This document shows positions 27,103 through 36,339 of a stretch of 64,000 nt of DNA, in pieces (the first letter of the stretch is position 1; every line of letters begins with the position of its first letter). The notes under the pieces are model-generated. The model saw only the letters and a program-made list of their open reading frames with translations, did no database searches and had not been told where the DNA came from. Source of the stretch: Fontibacillus phaseoli (lineage in GTDB: Bacteria > Bacillota > Bacilli > Paenibacillales > Paenibacillaceae); NCBI RefSeq assembly GCF_003337355.1, contig NZ_QPJW01000009.1:110280-174279 (forward strand), written 5' to 3'. A program made the translations under genes and the position numbers.

Positions 27103-28056
27103 TTAACCCACCATATTCACTTTAACGTCTCCGATAAAGACGTTGACCAACAGTTTTACCCGTTTACTGGCTTCTCCGAAATGAGGGGACTGAGCCTGAA
27201 CATTGCTCATAAATCCGCCCTGTTTCTGGTTCAGCACCTTTAAATCGCCGATAAAAGCGCTCGAAACCGCGGTTATCCCGATATCCATGTCGTCCGGAAT
27301 AAACACCTTCACGTCACCGATGAATGCAGACACATTAATTTTGGTTTCTCCGTAAGGAATTTGCGCTTTCGTTAAATCGATGATCGTATCGCCGATAAAG
27401 TGAGAAATATTCGTAGGGTGAAGCTCAAAATAATCCTGCCCCAGATGAACGTCTCCGATAAAGCCTGACTTGTTGATCTTCTCCGTTCCGCCGGAGAATC
27501 CGCCGTCGTTGCCATAACTTTTGCCGAATGCATCGTAATGGTGCGACTTCTCATGTTTGAATTTCTGTTCTTTTTTCTTCTCTTCTTGTTCCAAACCGCC
27601 AAAAATGGAGTCTAGCGGAGATTCCATCTCCGGAATATAAGTGTCGTTCAGCGGCGGTACCGGTGGTCTTGAAGGTGGAGGAGGCGGAAAATCGTCGTTC
27701 CGGTATTTTTTGCCGCGGCCCGGTTTGAACAACACGCACAAGCCGCCAACAATGAGCGCAAGCGGGAAGAAGTACTTAAAGAAATCTCCCGGTGACAACG
27801 AAATTAGATCTAGATTGTTTGCTAAAAAATAGCCCCCGATAATAATTAATATTGCGCTCCCGATAAAGCTGGAGCCCTTCCAATTTCCGTTGCTGAGCTG
27901 ACCGAGGCCGCCAAGTATCAAAAATACAGGCCAATAGGTAGCGAAAAGATAACCCAGGCTAAGATCGGTAATCCCCATCTGATTCAATAAAAATATTCCG
28001 CCGATGGAGATCAGCACCAGGCCGCCAATCAACCGTCCCATCATTCCGTTTTTCAT
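27103..28056 (-). CDS. liaF: LiaF-like membrane inhibitor of the LiaRS system
   Basis: A 317-residue protein. The N-terminal half has about four membrane segments (GGLVLISIGGIFLLNQMG, LFATYWPVFLILGGLG and two more). A Pro-rich linker (DFPPPPPSRPPVPPL) leads to the C-terminal toast-rack-like domain shared by LiaF and VraT, with the repeated SAFIGDVKVFIPDD-type strands. LiaF keeps LiaS inactive without envelope stress. I set the start at the ATG at 28056, 7 bases after GGAGGG; an in-frame start 8 codons earlier lacks such a site. It is the first gene of liaF-liaS-liaR. Confidence 0.88.
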   Translation of the reverse strand: MKNGMMGRLIGGLVLISIGGIFLLNQMGITDLSLGYLFATYWPVFLILGGLGQLSNGNWKGSSFIGSAILIIIGGYFLANNLDLISLSPGDFFKYFFPLALIVGGLCVLFKPGRGKKYRNDDFPPPPPSRPPVPPLNDTYIPEMESPLDSIFGGLEQEEKKKEQKFKHEKSHHYDAFGKSYGNDGGFSGGTEKINKSGFIGDVHLGQDYFELHPTNISHFIGDTIIDLTKAQIPYGETKINVSAFIGDVKVFIPDDMDIGITAVSSAFIGDLKVLNQKQGGFMSNVQAQSPHFGEASKRVKLLVNVFIGDVKVNMVG

Positions 28057-28189
28057 TGCAGTTCCCTCCGTTTTCATCATTCCTGAATGGTTAAACCCAG
28101 TTTACCGTATACAGGGGACGTGCAACAGCGGCGCCGGATGGAAGATCACCTCGGTCTACAGACGGAGGGGTTTACTTTTTTATCCAAAT

Positions 28190-28207
28190 CATTTTCTATA
28201 GAAAATG
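28190..28207. promoter_or_regulatory. 18-bp perfect palindrome upstream of liaF
   Basis: CATTTTCTATAGAAAATG is a perfect palindrome, about 135 bases before the liaF start and just past the terminator of the SASP-like gene. It could be an operator (LiaR or another regulator) or a weak AT-rich hairpin. I found no match to a motif I know. Confidence 0.4.
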
Positions 28208-28222
28208 GCTGTACATGAGAAA

Positions 28223-28264
28223 AAGGTGCCTCAGACCACAGACTGAGTGGTCAGGAAGCACCTT
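28223..28264 (-). terminator. terminator of SASP-like gene
   Basis: AAGGTGC/GCACCTT closes a longer stem with inner arms CAGACCAC/GTGGTC. On the minus strand it is followed by T residues. It lies 15 bases beyond the stop of the small spore protein gene. Confidence 0.8.
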
Positions 28265-28278
28265 GTCGATTCTTTGCG

Positions 28279-28440
28279 TTATTGTTGTTGTTGTCCTGAA
28301 CCTTGGTTGTTCACAGCATTCCGGGATGCTTTCGCTTTTTGGGCAACCGTTGCTGTGGATTCTTCAGCAAATTCGGCATTAAACTTCTCGTTTGGCGTTT
28401 TGTAGCCTGGAGAAGCAGCCTTGTTTTTTTGATTAGGCAT
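28279..28440 (-). CDS. gamma-type small acid-soluble spore protein, single repeat
   Basis: A 53-residue hydrophilic protein read from the ATG at 28440 to TAA at 28279, with a very strong GGGAGGTGA ribosome site. It is rich in Lys, Ala, Asn and Gln and ends GSGQQQQ. The segment EKFNAEFAEEST resembles the FGTEFASET repeat of gamma-type SASP (SspE), which here would be present once instead of twice. Gamma SASPs are amino-acid stores degraded at germination. It has its own terminator and no other gene in the unit. The family call rests on this short repeat and composition. Confidence 0.7.
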   Translation of the reverse strand: MPNQKNKAASPGYKTPNEKFNAEFAEESTATVAQKAKASRNAVNNQGSGQQQQ

Positions 28441-28547
28441 GATATTTCACCTCCCTTTGCATAAAGCGCAAGCGCTGTATGACTTGTGGGTCAGTTATGA
28501 CCACGCCTTTTATTATGCTTACAGATATTGCGAAATATTCAGCTTGA

Positions 28548-29246
28548 TCAAATGGCCAGCTCCCATACTTTATCAGGAATGTCTTGTCCGACCTCCATCG
28601 CTTTGCCTAATTTATTAAGCATCGCTTCCGTCAGCTTACCGTTCCCTTTGCGGATCACCTGGACTTCTACTTCCTTCTTGCCCCATTCCTTAAACACCTG
28701 CTTGGTCGTTTTAAAATACAGGTCGATTTTGTTCCCTTTGATCGCCGAACCTTTGTCCGCGACTACGCCGTAACCGTAACCGGGAATATAAAGAATGGTG
28801 CCAAGCGGAAATACTTTCAAATCCGCGGCAATCGTCGAAATCGTATCTTTATCCCGGCGAACCTTGACCCCCGAATACGTAATTCCGTACTGGGGATGAT
28901 TCGGCTTCTTACCCGTGGATTCGAAACCGGCGGTATAACCGGTAGCCATCACTTTGACCGTTTGGACTTTCTTCTTGGCCGCCTCCACTTTTACGTCACT
29001 TATCTTTTTGCCCTGAAGAGGCGTATGAATCGAACTCATGGTCTTTTCGCTCTGCGGCTGGTTGGCTGCAGCTATTTCCAGCCTCAGGGCATTTTCCCGA
29101 TATTCCCGAAGAACATATTGATGATACGGGTTCTTCGAAAAATCTATAGTATTGGCATGAATTTTACATTCTGCGGCGATCCCGTGAATGAGAAGAATCG
29201 TTAACAAACTTAATCCGATTCTCCGCCACAATACAAATTGGCGCAT
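28548..29246 (-). CDS. 3D-domain protein, YuiC-like
   Basis: A 232-residue protein with an N-terminal signal or anchor segment ([16 protein letters not shown]), a Lys/Ala-rich linker and a C-terminal 3D domain. The domain shows [21 protein letters not shown] and [18 protein letters not shown], containing the three conserved Asp residues that give it its name. YuiC-type proteins are small lytic transglycosylases of Firmicutes related to MltA and Sps/Rpf resuscitation factors, so a role in peptidoglycan turnover is likely. It lies alone. Confidence 0.88.
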   Translation of the reverse strand: MRQFVLWRRIGLSLLTILLIHGIAAECKIHANTIDFSKNPYHQYVLREYRENALRLEIAAANQPQSEKTMSSIHTPLQGKKISDVKVEAAKKKVQTVKVMATGYTAGFESTGKKPNHPQYGITYSGVKVRRDKDTISTIAADLKVFPLGTILYIPGYGYGVVADKGSAIKGNKIDLYFKTTKQVFKEWGKKEVEVQVIRKGNGKLTEAMLNKLGKAMEVGQDIPDKVWELAI

Positions 29247-29354
29247 ATGAAAACCTCCCCCTTATTCCGAAGGGTTTCCACATGCGCCGCAGTTTATACA
29301 TCGATTATTCAATGTTTTTTTTAATTCCAATTCAAATAAACTTCAAAAAATCCA

Positions 29355-31292
29355 CTATATCACGTGATTGCGGATTTCGTCCTGGAGGAACGCCAGTACC
29401 TCATCCAGCGACTTCGCTCCAAGGTCCCCTTCACCGCGTTTGCGGACGGAGACGCTGCCGCTGCTTTGCTCGCTTTCGCCCACTACGAACATATAAGGGA
29501 TCTTTTCCAGCTGTGCTTCCCGGATTTTGTAACCGAGCTTCTCGTTGCGCAGATCACTCTCTACCCGGATGCCTCCGGCGCGCAGTTTCTCTTCAACTGC
29601 ACGTGCATACTCTTCGAACGCCCCGGAAACCGGAATGATTTTGGCTTGAACCGGCGCCAGCCAGAGCGGCAGATTTCCGGCAAAGTTCTCAAGCAAGAAG
29701 GCCGAGAAACGTTCCATCGTACCAAGGATGCCCCGGTGAAGGACAACCGGACGGTGTTTCGCGCCGTCGTCGCCGACATATTCCAGCTCAAAGCGTTCAG
29801 GCAACAGGAAGTCGATTTGCACGGTGGACAAAGTTTCTTCTTTGCCGAGCGCCGTTTTCACCTGCACGTCCAGCTTAGGACCATAGAACGCCGCTTCGCC
29901 TTCAGCCTCGAAGAACGGCAGACCGGCTTCCTCGACAACTTCGCGTAGCATGCGTTGGGCCGTATTCCACATTTCGTCGTTTTGGAAATACTTCTCGGTA
30001 TCCTGCGGATCCCGATAGGACAAGCGGAACCGGTACTCATGGATGCCAAAGTCGCTGTACACCTGTTTGATGAGATCCAGTACGCGCGTAAATTCCCCCT
30101 TGATCTGATCCAGGCGGCAGAAAATATGCGCGTCGTTCAACGTCATGGAACGCACCCGGTGAAGCCCGGTCAGCGCGCCCGACATTTCATAACGGTGCTG
30201 CATACCAAGCTCGGCAATCCGGATCGGCAGATCACGGTAGCTTCGCATATCGCTCTTATAAACCATCATGTGATGCGGGCAGTTCATCGGACGAAGCACG
30301 AATTCCTCGGTGTCGATCGTCATTTTCGGGAACATGTCTTCCTGGTAGTGCTCCCAGTGCCCCGAAGTTTTATACAAATCGACATTGCCAAGCACTGGCG
30401 TATACACATGCTGGTAACCGAGGCGTTCTTCGATGTCGACGATATACCGCTCCAGCGTCCGGCGCAGAGTAGCGCCCTTAGGCAGCCAGATCGGCAACCC
30501 TTGACCCACAAGATTGTTGAACGTAAAGATGTTCAGCTCTTTACCGAGCTTACGATGATCGCGTTTTTTGGCTTCTTCCAGCATGAGAAGATGGTGATCC
30601 AACTCGGCTTTCTTCACGAACGCCGTGCCGTAAATCCGCTGCAGCATCTTGTTGTTGCTGTTACCGCGCCAGTATGCGCCGGCCACGCTCAGCAACTTGA
30701 ACACCTTGACTTTACCGGTCGAAGGAACATGCGGTCCACGGCAAAGATCGAAAAATTCGCCCTGATCATAAATCGAAATGACGCTCTCTTCCGGCAGATC
30801 GCGGATCAGTTCCAACTTGTATGGATCGCCGAGTTCGGTAAAGATCGCTACCGCTTCTTCCCGGCTGACTTCGCGACGGGTGATCGGCAGATTTTCGCCA
30901 ATAATCCGCTCCATTTCTTTTTCGATTTTTTGCAGGTCTTCCGGATTCAACGGGTGTTCCAGATCCATGTCATAATAAAATCCGTCTTCAATAACCGGAC
31001 CGATACCGAGCAGCACTTCCTTGCCGCCAAACAGGCGTTTAACCGCCTGAGCCATCAAGTGGGCGGTACTGTGACGCATGATTTCCAGACCGTCTTGGGA
31101 ATCGAGAGTCACAATTTCCACCTTGTTCCCGTCTTCCAGCTTCGTATTCAGATCCACCGCTTTGCCGTCGATTTTGCCGGCTACGGCGTTTTTGCGCAAA
31201 CCGCTGCTGATCGATGACGCTACATCTTCTAAAGTGCTTCCTTCCGCATATTCCCGGACCGAACCATCCGGCAAAGATACTTTAATTGCCAC
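29355..31292 (-). CDS. thrS: threonyl-tRNA synthetase
   Basis: A 645-residue class II synthetase. An N-terminal TGS domain (residues 1-62) precedes the editing domain with [15 protein letters not shown] and HV...C-type zinc residues, the catalytic core ([20 protein letters not shown], with the zinc-binding Cys, and the class II motifs) and the anticodon-binding domain. It charges tRNA-Thr and removes mischarged serine. It is preceded by a T-box leader, so it is induced by uncharged tRNA-Thr. ytxC lies upstream, an order shared with B. subtilis. Confidence 0.97.
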   Translation of the reverse strand: MAIKVSLPDGSVREYAEGSTLEDVASSISSGLRKNAVAGKIDGKAVDLNTKLEDGNKVEIVTLDSQDGLEIMRHSTAHLMAQAVKRLFGGKEVLLGIGPVIEDGFYYDMDLEHPLNPEDLQKIEKEMERIIGENLPITRREVSREEAVAIFTELGDPYKLELIRDLPEESVISIYDQGEFFDLCRGPHVPSTGKVKVFKLLSVAGAYWRGNSNNKMLQRIYGTAFVKKAELDHHLLMLEEAKKRDHRKLGKELNIFTFNNLVGQGLPIWLPKGATLRRTLERYIVDIEERLGYQHVYTPVLGNVDLYKTSGHWEHYQEDMFPKMTIDTEEFVLRPMNCPHHMMVYKSDMRSYRDLPIRIAELGMQHRYEMSGALTGLHRVRSMTLNDAHIFCRLDQIKGEFTRVLDLIKQVYSDFGIHEYRFRLSYRDPQDTEKYFQNDEMWNTAQRMLREVVEEAGLPFFEAEGEAAFYGPKLDVQVKTALGKEETLSTVQIDFLLPERFELEYVGDDGAKHRPVVLHRGILGTMERFSAFLLENFAGNLPLWLAPVQAKIIPVSGAFEEYARAVEEKLRAGGIRVESDLRNEKLGYKIREAQLEKIPYMFVVGESEQSSGSVSVRKRGEGDLGAKSLDEVLAFLQDEIRNHVI

Positions 31293-31329
31293 TGTCTTTT
31301 CCTCCCGAAAAAATTTATTGTCCCGGAAA

Positions 31330-31619
31330 CGGACGACAAAAAAAAGCCCGTCCCGGAAAGGGACGAGCGTTATCTACCCGTGGTTCCACCCTCATTCGGC
31401 CAACCTGCCATCGCAAGTGCAGCCCTTATTGAGCATCTGGTAACGGTAATGAACCGGCGATCCTTATTTCCGTCCTGAATTCCCTGAACAGGTTCGGAAT
31501 CACAGCTACAAAGGGGTAAACCAAAACCGGATCACAAGGGAATTTCAGCCAAGGTTCCCTCTCTCTGCACTGTCCGCTGCTCTGGTTCATGTCTTTGTCA
31601 ACGCTTTTGACTTGAATTA
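31330..31619 (-). ncRNA. T-box leader of thrS
   Basis: On the minus strand the conserved T-box sequence GGTGGAACCACGG (31390-31378) is followed by a terminator hairpin GCTCGTCCC/GGGACGGGC (31368-31346) with eight T residues. The upstream 200 bases can form Stem I; an ACC triplet in CCGAACCTGTTC is a possible threonine specifier, though I could not fold the loop to confirm it. Uncharged tRNA-Thr would favour antitermination. Confidence 0.92.
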
Positions 31620-31625
31620 TGTGTA

Positions 31626-31654
31626 ATTATAAAGCTAACGCGAAAGCTCGTCAA
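31626..31654 (-). promoter_or_regulatory. thrS promoter
   Basis: On the minus strand TTGACG (31654-31649) and consensus TATAAT (31631-31626) are spaced by 17 bases, placing the transcript start close to the T-box 5' end. Confidence 0.8.
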
Positions 31655-31662
31655 GGACCTCC

Positions 31663-32574
31663 TCAGGTTCCCTGATCCCTATGGAACTGCTCCTGATGAA
31701 ACAATTGACAGCGCGGACAATGCAAGCAGAGTTCCACGCGGTCACCGAAAATACGCCGGATCGTCAAAATAATTTGCGCCTCGGGCTCAAGCGTATGAAT
31801 CAAAATCCGGTCAGGGGATAAGGAAATCAGCGTACTGACGATCATATCCTCCATTTCCATCTCCTGATCCGCAATTTGGGCCACGACGCCGCCTTGGGAA
31901 GGAACGCTGATTTTGGAAAATTGTTCGTTCAAAATATGAAATTCATGATCTTCTTTATGCATCAGATGGATCAGCGGGATGAGCGGCTCCTGGAAATGAA
32001 CAAAATACTGCAACAAGTGAATGAATTCCTCATACTGCTGGTCCAGCAGGTATTCCTCCATGGCGTTCTCCACCGTTTCACGCAGCTTGTCCCTGTATTC
32101 AGGCAGCCGGAAAGCAATAAAACCATCCAGGTCTAAATAGCGGTTATCCTGCAAATATTCTTTAAGGACCTTATATATTCCGCTTTTTCGCCGTTGCCTT
32201 GCCGCTTGGTCTCCTTCTTCAGGACCGGCAAGCAGTTTATGGCAGCACTGTTCCGCAGCCCTACTTTCTTCGCGTGAGGAAAATGAATACTGTTTCGAGG
32301 CGATGCTCATCGCTATGCTCTCTTCCCGGACATCCACAATGTAAGCAGCCATCCCTCGCGCGAGATCTTCCATCATCATTTGTCTTAATTCCGGACTGAA
32401 ATGTGGCTCCGCAAAGGAAATCGTAAAGGTCATCACGGTTCCATTCAGGGAATGGCCGAAGTATACCGGGGTAGCGTCATTATGTACCGCACCGCCGGTA
32501 TTGCCGAGATAATCAAGAAATTGCTGTTCCGAAAAAATGCCCTTTAAATCCGCACGCAGCATAAAAAAATCCAT
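31663..32574 (-). CDS. ytxC: putative sporulation protein YtxC
   Basis: A 303-residue protein matching the YtxC family by length, by its position before thrS and by conserved blocks such as GIYKVLKEYLQDNRYLDLDGFIAFRLPEY and DMIVSTLISLSPDRILIH. It ends with a CLHCPRCQLFHQE segment that may bind a metal. Its biochemical role is unknown. The start follows a GGGGGAGGGCTT-type ribosome site. It lies upstream of the strong thrS promoter, which sits within its 3' end region. Confidence 0.87.
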   Translation of the reverse strand: MDFFMLRADLKGIFSEQQFLDYLGNTGGAVHNDATPVYFGHSLNGTVMTFTISFAEPHFSPELRQMMMEDLARGMAAYIVDVREESIAMSIASKQYSFSSREESRAAEQCCHKLLAGPEEGDQAARQRRKSGIYKVLKEYLQDNRYLDLDGFIAFRLPEYRDKLRETVENAMEEYLLDQQYEEFIHLLQYFVHFQEPLIPLIHLMHKEDHEFHILNEQFSKISVPSQGGVVAQIADQEMEMEDMIVSTLISLSPDRILIHTLEPEAQIILTIRRIFGDRVELCLHCPRCQLFHQEQFHRDQGT

Positions 32575-32680
32575 AAGCCCTCCCCCTTTCGTTTCCTTCC
32601 CAAAGTATATGGCGGGAAGGAAACGGATATACGAGACGAGCCTATGGAAAGATAGCCAGCATTACCAGTTTGAAAATGTA

Positions 32681-33817
32681 TTAATTCTGCATGATGAAAT
32701 CCCGCTCGATGCTGGAATCCTGATCAAATACACGCAAAATATCGTATTTCGTATTCCGTTGCGCCGGGGTTTTCCCTGCCGACCGGATGATGGACAGAAT
32801 GGATTCGATATTTACCTTATAAGTCGCTCCGGCGGAAGATACGACATTTTCTTCGATCATGGTGCTGCCAAAGTCATTGCAGCCGTATTGCAGCGACAGC
32901 CTGCCGATCTCAGGACCCATCGTTACCCAGGAGGATTGCAGGTTTTTGATATTGTCAAGCACGATCCGGCTGATGGCCACGGTCTTAAGATAAGATTCCG
33001 GCGTCTGACGCTCGACCTTCAGATTCGTGTTGTCGGGCTGGAATGTCCAAGGAATAAAGGCCAAAAATCCTTCGGACGGATATCCGTTTTGCAAGCATTC
33101 ATCCTGTGCTTCGCGGACCCGAAGCAAATGCAGGGCGCGCTCCTCCATCGACTCGCCGAATCCGATGACCATCGTTGCGGTCGTATTCATGCCGATCCGG
33201 TGCGCTGTCTGCATGACATCCATCCATTCCCGCCAAGAACCTTTGGCCCGGCTAATTTTGCGGCGCGTGCGGTCGTCCAGAATTTCCGCGCCTCCGCCAG
33301 GAAGAGAATCCAGGCCTGCCGCATGAATTTCACGCACGACTTCCTCGATGGAAAGCCCGTCCGATACTTCCTTCATCTTCATAATTTCCGCAGGAGAGAA
33401 GGAATGCATCGTAATGTCTGGGAATCTCGCTTTGATGGCTTTAAGCAGGTCGGTATAATAGCTGAAGGGAAGATTCGGGTTCGTTCCGCCCTGCATCAAA
33501 ATTTCGGTTCCGCCGACATCGATCGTTTCCTGAATTTTTTGAAAAATCACTTCATCCGGCAGCACGTAGCCTTCCTCCGAGCCGGGACGGCGGTAAAAAG
33601 CGCAAAACCGGCAGTACACGTCGCAAACATTCGTGTAATTCACATTCCGCCCGATCACGAACGTCGTCACCGGATCGGGATGTTTTCGTTCCATCAAAAT
33701 ATTGGCCACATGACCAATCTTCTCCACTTCGTCCGACTCGAACAGCTTGATCGTATCTTCAAGATCGAGGCGCTCCCCTTGCAGCGCCTTATCTAAAATA
33801 TCATTAATCGCAGTCAT
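32681..33817 (-). CDS. mqnC: cyclic dehypoxanthinyl futalosine synthase
   Basis: A 378-residue radical SAM enzyme. Cys65, Cys69 and Cys72 (NVCDVYCRFCAFYR) bind the [4Fe-4S] cluster. The MqnC/CofH-family motifs HSFSPAEIMKMKEVS, SLPGGGAEILDDRTRR and ATMVIGFGES follow. It cyclises dehypoxanthine futalosine in the futalosine route to menaquinone. AGGAGG lies 7 bases before the ATG. No other mqn gene is in the window, so the pathway genes must be dispersed. MqnC and MqnE are related; the CxxxCxxC with FCAFYR favours MqnC. Confidence 0.92.
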   Translation of the reverse strand: MTAINDILDKALQGERLDLEDTIKLFESDEVEKIGHVANILMERKHPDPVTTFVIGRNVNYTNVCDVYCRFCAFYRRPGSEEGYVLPDEVIFQKIQETIDVGGTEILMQGGTNPNLPFSYYTDLLKAIKARFPDITMHSFSPAEIMKMKEVSDGLSIEEVVREIHAAGLDSLPGGGAEILDDRTRRKISRAKGSWREWMDVMQTAHRIGMNTTATMVIGFGESMEERALHLLRVREAQDECLQNGYPSEGFLAFIPWTFQPDNTNLKVERQTPESYLKTVAISRIVLDNIKNLQSSWVTMGPEIGRLSLQYGCNDFGSTMIEENVVSSAGATYKVNIESILSIIRSAGKTPAQRNTKYDILRVFDQDSSIERDFIMQN

Positions 33818-33908
33818 TCTGCTGCCTCCTTGCGTTTGTTCTATAATAGCTAATCAATAAAATTCCAACACCAATAAAATAATCGTAACACAATCGTCAC
33901 CAAAAAAC

Positions 33909-33932
33909 AGCACCCGATCTGCTTCGGGTGCC
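33909..33932 (-). terminator. met operon terminator
   Basis: GCACCCGA/TCGGGTGC stem with 6-base loop lies 16 bases past the metC stop; the minus strand continues with T residues. Confidence 0.88.
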
Positions 33933-33947
33933 GTTTCGCACATCAAT

Positions 33948-35141
33948 TTAGTTATTCTCCAGTGCCTGCTCCAAATCGGCGATCAGATCGTCGATATCTT
34001 CAAGACCGACGGAAAATCGTAATAAGCCGTCGGTGATTCCGCGTTCGTGCCGGACTTCCCGCGGCATCGATGCATGCGACATCATTGCCGGATAGGACAG
34101 GATGCTCTCGACGGCGCCAAGGCTGACGGCTACAAGCGGCAGCTTCACTTTGCTCAGCACTTGCTTCGCCCGCTCGCCCGAACCGACATCAAAGGATACG
34201 ACAGCGCCGTAACCGGTCGATTGTTTCTCCTGGACATCACGGCCAGGATGATCCGGCAGACCGGGATAGAAGACGGCGTCGATGTCCTTACGCTGGTTAA
34301 GCCAATCGGCCAGCTTGCGGGCGCTGATTTCGCTGTGCGCCATTCGCGCGCCGAGCGTCTTCATGCCTCGCATCAACAGCCAGGAATCCTGAGCACCCAG
34401 CACCGTGCCAAGACCGTTCTGAAGAAATTTCAGGCGGCGTCCGAGCGATTCGCTGCGGGCCACGGCCAGTCCGGCCAACACGTCGCTATGTCCGCCCAGG
34501 AACTTGGTGGCGCTGTGCAATACGATGTCTACGCCAAGTTCGATGGGCCGTTGATAGTACGGAGTCATAAATGTATTGTCAACGATACTGAGCAGATCAT
34601 GCTCTCGGCCCCAAGCCGCGATCAACGCCATATCCGTGATTTTCAGGGTCGGATTGGACGGCGTCTCCATATAGACGGCTTTCGTATTCGGCTTCAGCGC
34701 CGCTTTGACATTTTCAAAATTCGTCATATCGACGAACGTCGCTTCAATATTCAAACGGCTCAATATATTCGTAAGCAGCCGGTATGTACCTCCGTACACG
34801 TCCTCCGTAACGATCAGATGATCGCCTGCCGAAAACAGCATAAACGTGGTCGAGATCGCCGACATCCCGCTGGAAAAGGCAAATCCTTGCTCGCCGCCTT
34901 CAAGTACGGCGATATAATCCTCCAGGGCCTGACGTGTCGGATTTCCCGAACGGCTATAGTCGTATTCGGGGGGATTGAAGATGTCATGGTGATGAAAAGT
35001 GGAAACCTGGTAAATCGGAACGCTGGATGCTCCGGTAGCCGCGTCCACTTCATTGCCGAAATGAATCAGCTTTGTGTCGAACTTTTTACCCGGCCCATTT
35101 TGCCCCTCATTCCCTTGCTGATGTTGTCCTGCGTCACTCAT
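33948..35141 (-). CDS. metC: cystathionine beta-lyase type trans-sulfuration enzyme
   Basis: A 397-residue PLP enzyme of the Cys/Met metabolism family. The Schiff-base lysine is predicted at K213 in HSATKFLGGHSD, and the SRSGNPTR and ETPSNPTLKITD motifs are typical. It is the last gene of metA-metI-metC. By position it probably cleaves cystathionine to homocysteine, but beta-lyase, gamma-lyase and gamma-synthase members are hard to tell apart. The start at 35141 follows GGGAGGA and gives an 8-base overlap with metI. A Gln/Gly-rich N-terminal extension (about 20 residues) is unlike the rest. Confidence 0.88.
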   Translation of the reverse strand: MSDAGQHQQGNEGQNGPGKKFDTKLIHFGNEVDAATGASSVPIYQVSTFHHHDIFNPPEYDYSRSGNPTRQALEDYIAVLEGGEQGFAFSSGMSAISTTFMLFSAGDHLIVTEDVYGGTYRLLTNILSRLNIEATFVDMTNFENVKAALKPNTKAVYMETPSNPTLKITDMALIAAWGREHDLLSIVDNTFMTPYYQRPIELGVDIVLHSATKFLGGHSDVLAGLAVARSESLGRRLKFLQNGLGTVLGAQDSWLLMRGMKTLGARMAHSEISARKLADWLNQRKDIDAVFYPGLPDHPGRDVQEKQSTGYGAVVSFDVGSGERAKQVLSKVKLPLVAVSLGAVESILSYPAMMSHASMPREVRHERGITDGLLRFSVGLEDIDDLIADLEQALENN

Positions 35142-36321
35142 GGCCTTGTCCTCCCTCGACTTCAATCCGCGCCGCTTCCAGCGCCTGTCCCAAATCTGCG
35201 ATCAAATCTTCCGCATGCTCGATGCCGACCGAGAAACGGAGCAACCGGTCATCCACGCCGACCGCCTCGCGGATTTCCGCCGGGATGTCGGCATGCGTTT
35301 GAACCGCCGGATAAGTCATCAGCGATTCCACGCCGCCAAGGCTTTCCGCGAAAGCGATTAGCTCCAGATGGCGGAGTACGGGTTCAACATAACGGGCATC
35401 AGTTACCTTAAACGCGAAGATTCCCGTATTGCCGCTTGACTGCTTCTTCTGGATGGCATAACCCGGATGGCCGGGAAGGCCCGGATGGAACACTTCCGCA
35501 ATCTGCGGATGATTCAGCAGATATTGAGCTATTGCCAAGGCGTTGCTCTCATGCCGCTCCATTCGGAGTGCCAGAGTCTTCATGCCGCGCATAAGCTGAT
35601 AGGAGTCCGTTGGGCTGAGCACCGCACCGATCGAATTGTGCAGGAAACCGATCTCCTTGGACAATTCCTCTCCCTTCGTGACGATTAAACCGGCAAGGAC
35701 ATCGTTATGTCCGCCCAAATATTTCGTCGCACTGTGTACGACGATATCTGCACCCAGTTCAAGCGGACGCTGAAAATAAGGCGTCAGCAGCGTATTATCG
35801 ACGACCGTCAGCAACTGATGCCGCTTGGCCCAAAGGCTTACTTCTTCTATGTCGGTAATCATCATCAGCGGGTTTGTCGGCGTCTCGATGAATACCGCCT
35901 TCGTATTCGGTTTGCGCACTTGCTCAAGCGCATCCAGATCATTCGTATCTACATAAGAAGCGCTAATCCCGAACCTGGAAAGGATCTTTTCCAGCAGGCG
36001 GTAAGTACCGCCGTACAAATCCAGAGAAACGATCAGATGATCCCCTTGCGAAAATAAGCTGAATACCGTTTGCAGTGCAGCCATGCCCGAACTACAGGCA
36101 AAGCCGGCGTCACCGCTCTCCAGTACCGCGGAGGCTTCCTCCAACACGGTTCTTGTCGGGCTCTTGGTCCGGGAATAATCGAACCCCGTACTTTGGCCGA
36201 GCTGCGGATGCCGAAACGCGGTCGCCTGATAAATCGGGTAATTCACCGCACCCGTGACCGGCTCATCGACTGAGCCGATCTGTGCTAATCTGCTTTCCAA
36301 ATGCCATTTGTTCTCTTTCAC
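35134..36321 (-). CDS. metI: cystathionine gamma-synthase / O-acetylhomoserine thiolyase
   Basis: A 395-residue PLP enzyme of the Cys/Met metabolism family. K200 in HSATKYLGGHND is the predicted Schiff-base lysine; SRTKSPTRTVLEE and ETPTNPLMMITDIEE are family motifs. It would combine O-acetylhomoserine (product of the gene upstream) with cysteine to give cystathionine, as MetI does in B. subtilis. It overlaps metC by 8 bases, so the two are translationally coupled. The two paralogues are about half identical by eye, implying old duplication. Confidence 0.9.
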   Translation of the reverse strand: MKENKWHLESRLAQIGSVDEPVTGAVNYPIYQATAFRHPQLGQSTGFDYSRTKSPTRTVLEEASAVLESGDAGFACSSGMAALQTVFSLFSQGDHLIVSLDLYGGTYRLLEKILSRFGISASYVDTNDLDALEQVRKPNTKAVFIETPTNPLMMITDIEEVSLWAKRHQLLTVVDNTLLTPYFQRPLELGADIVVHSATKYLGGHNDVLAGLIVTKGEELSKEIGFLHNSIGAVLSPTDSYQLMRGMKTLALRMERHESNALAIAQYLLNHPQIAEVFHPGLPGHPGYAIQKKQSSGNTGIFAFKVTDARYVEPVLRHLELIAFAESLGGVESLMTYPAVQTHADIPAEIREAVGVDDRLLRFSVGIEHAEDLIADLGQALEAARIEVEGGQGHE

Positions 36322-36339
36322 TAGATTAACCCCTCCCCA

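Noticed and set aside
29955..31217. 420-codon plus-strand open frame opposite thrS
   Set aside because: Antisense to a highly conserved synthetase, no recognisable domain, and no ribosome site.
34047..35411. 454-codon plus-strand open frame opposite metC and metI
   Set aside because: Antisense across two conserved genes. Arg/His/Gln-rich product typical of shadow frames.
33948..36321. Recent tandem duplication of metI and metC
   Set aside because: The two proteins differ throughout by eye and match the metI/metC order known in Bacilli, so this is an old paralogue pair.
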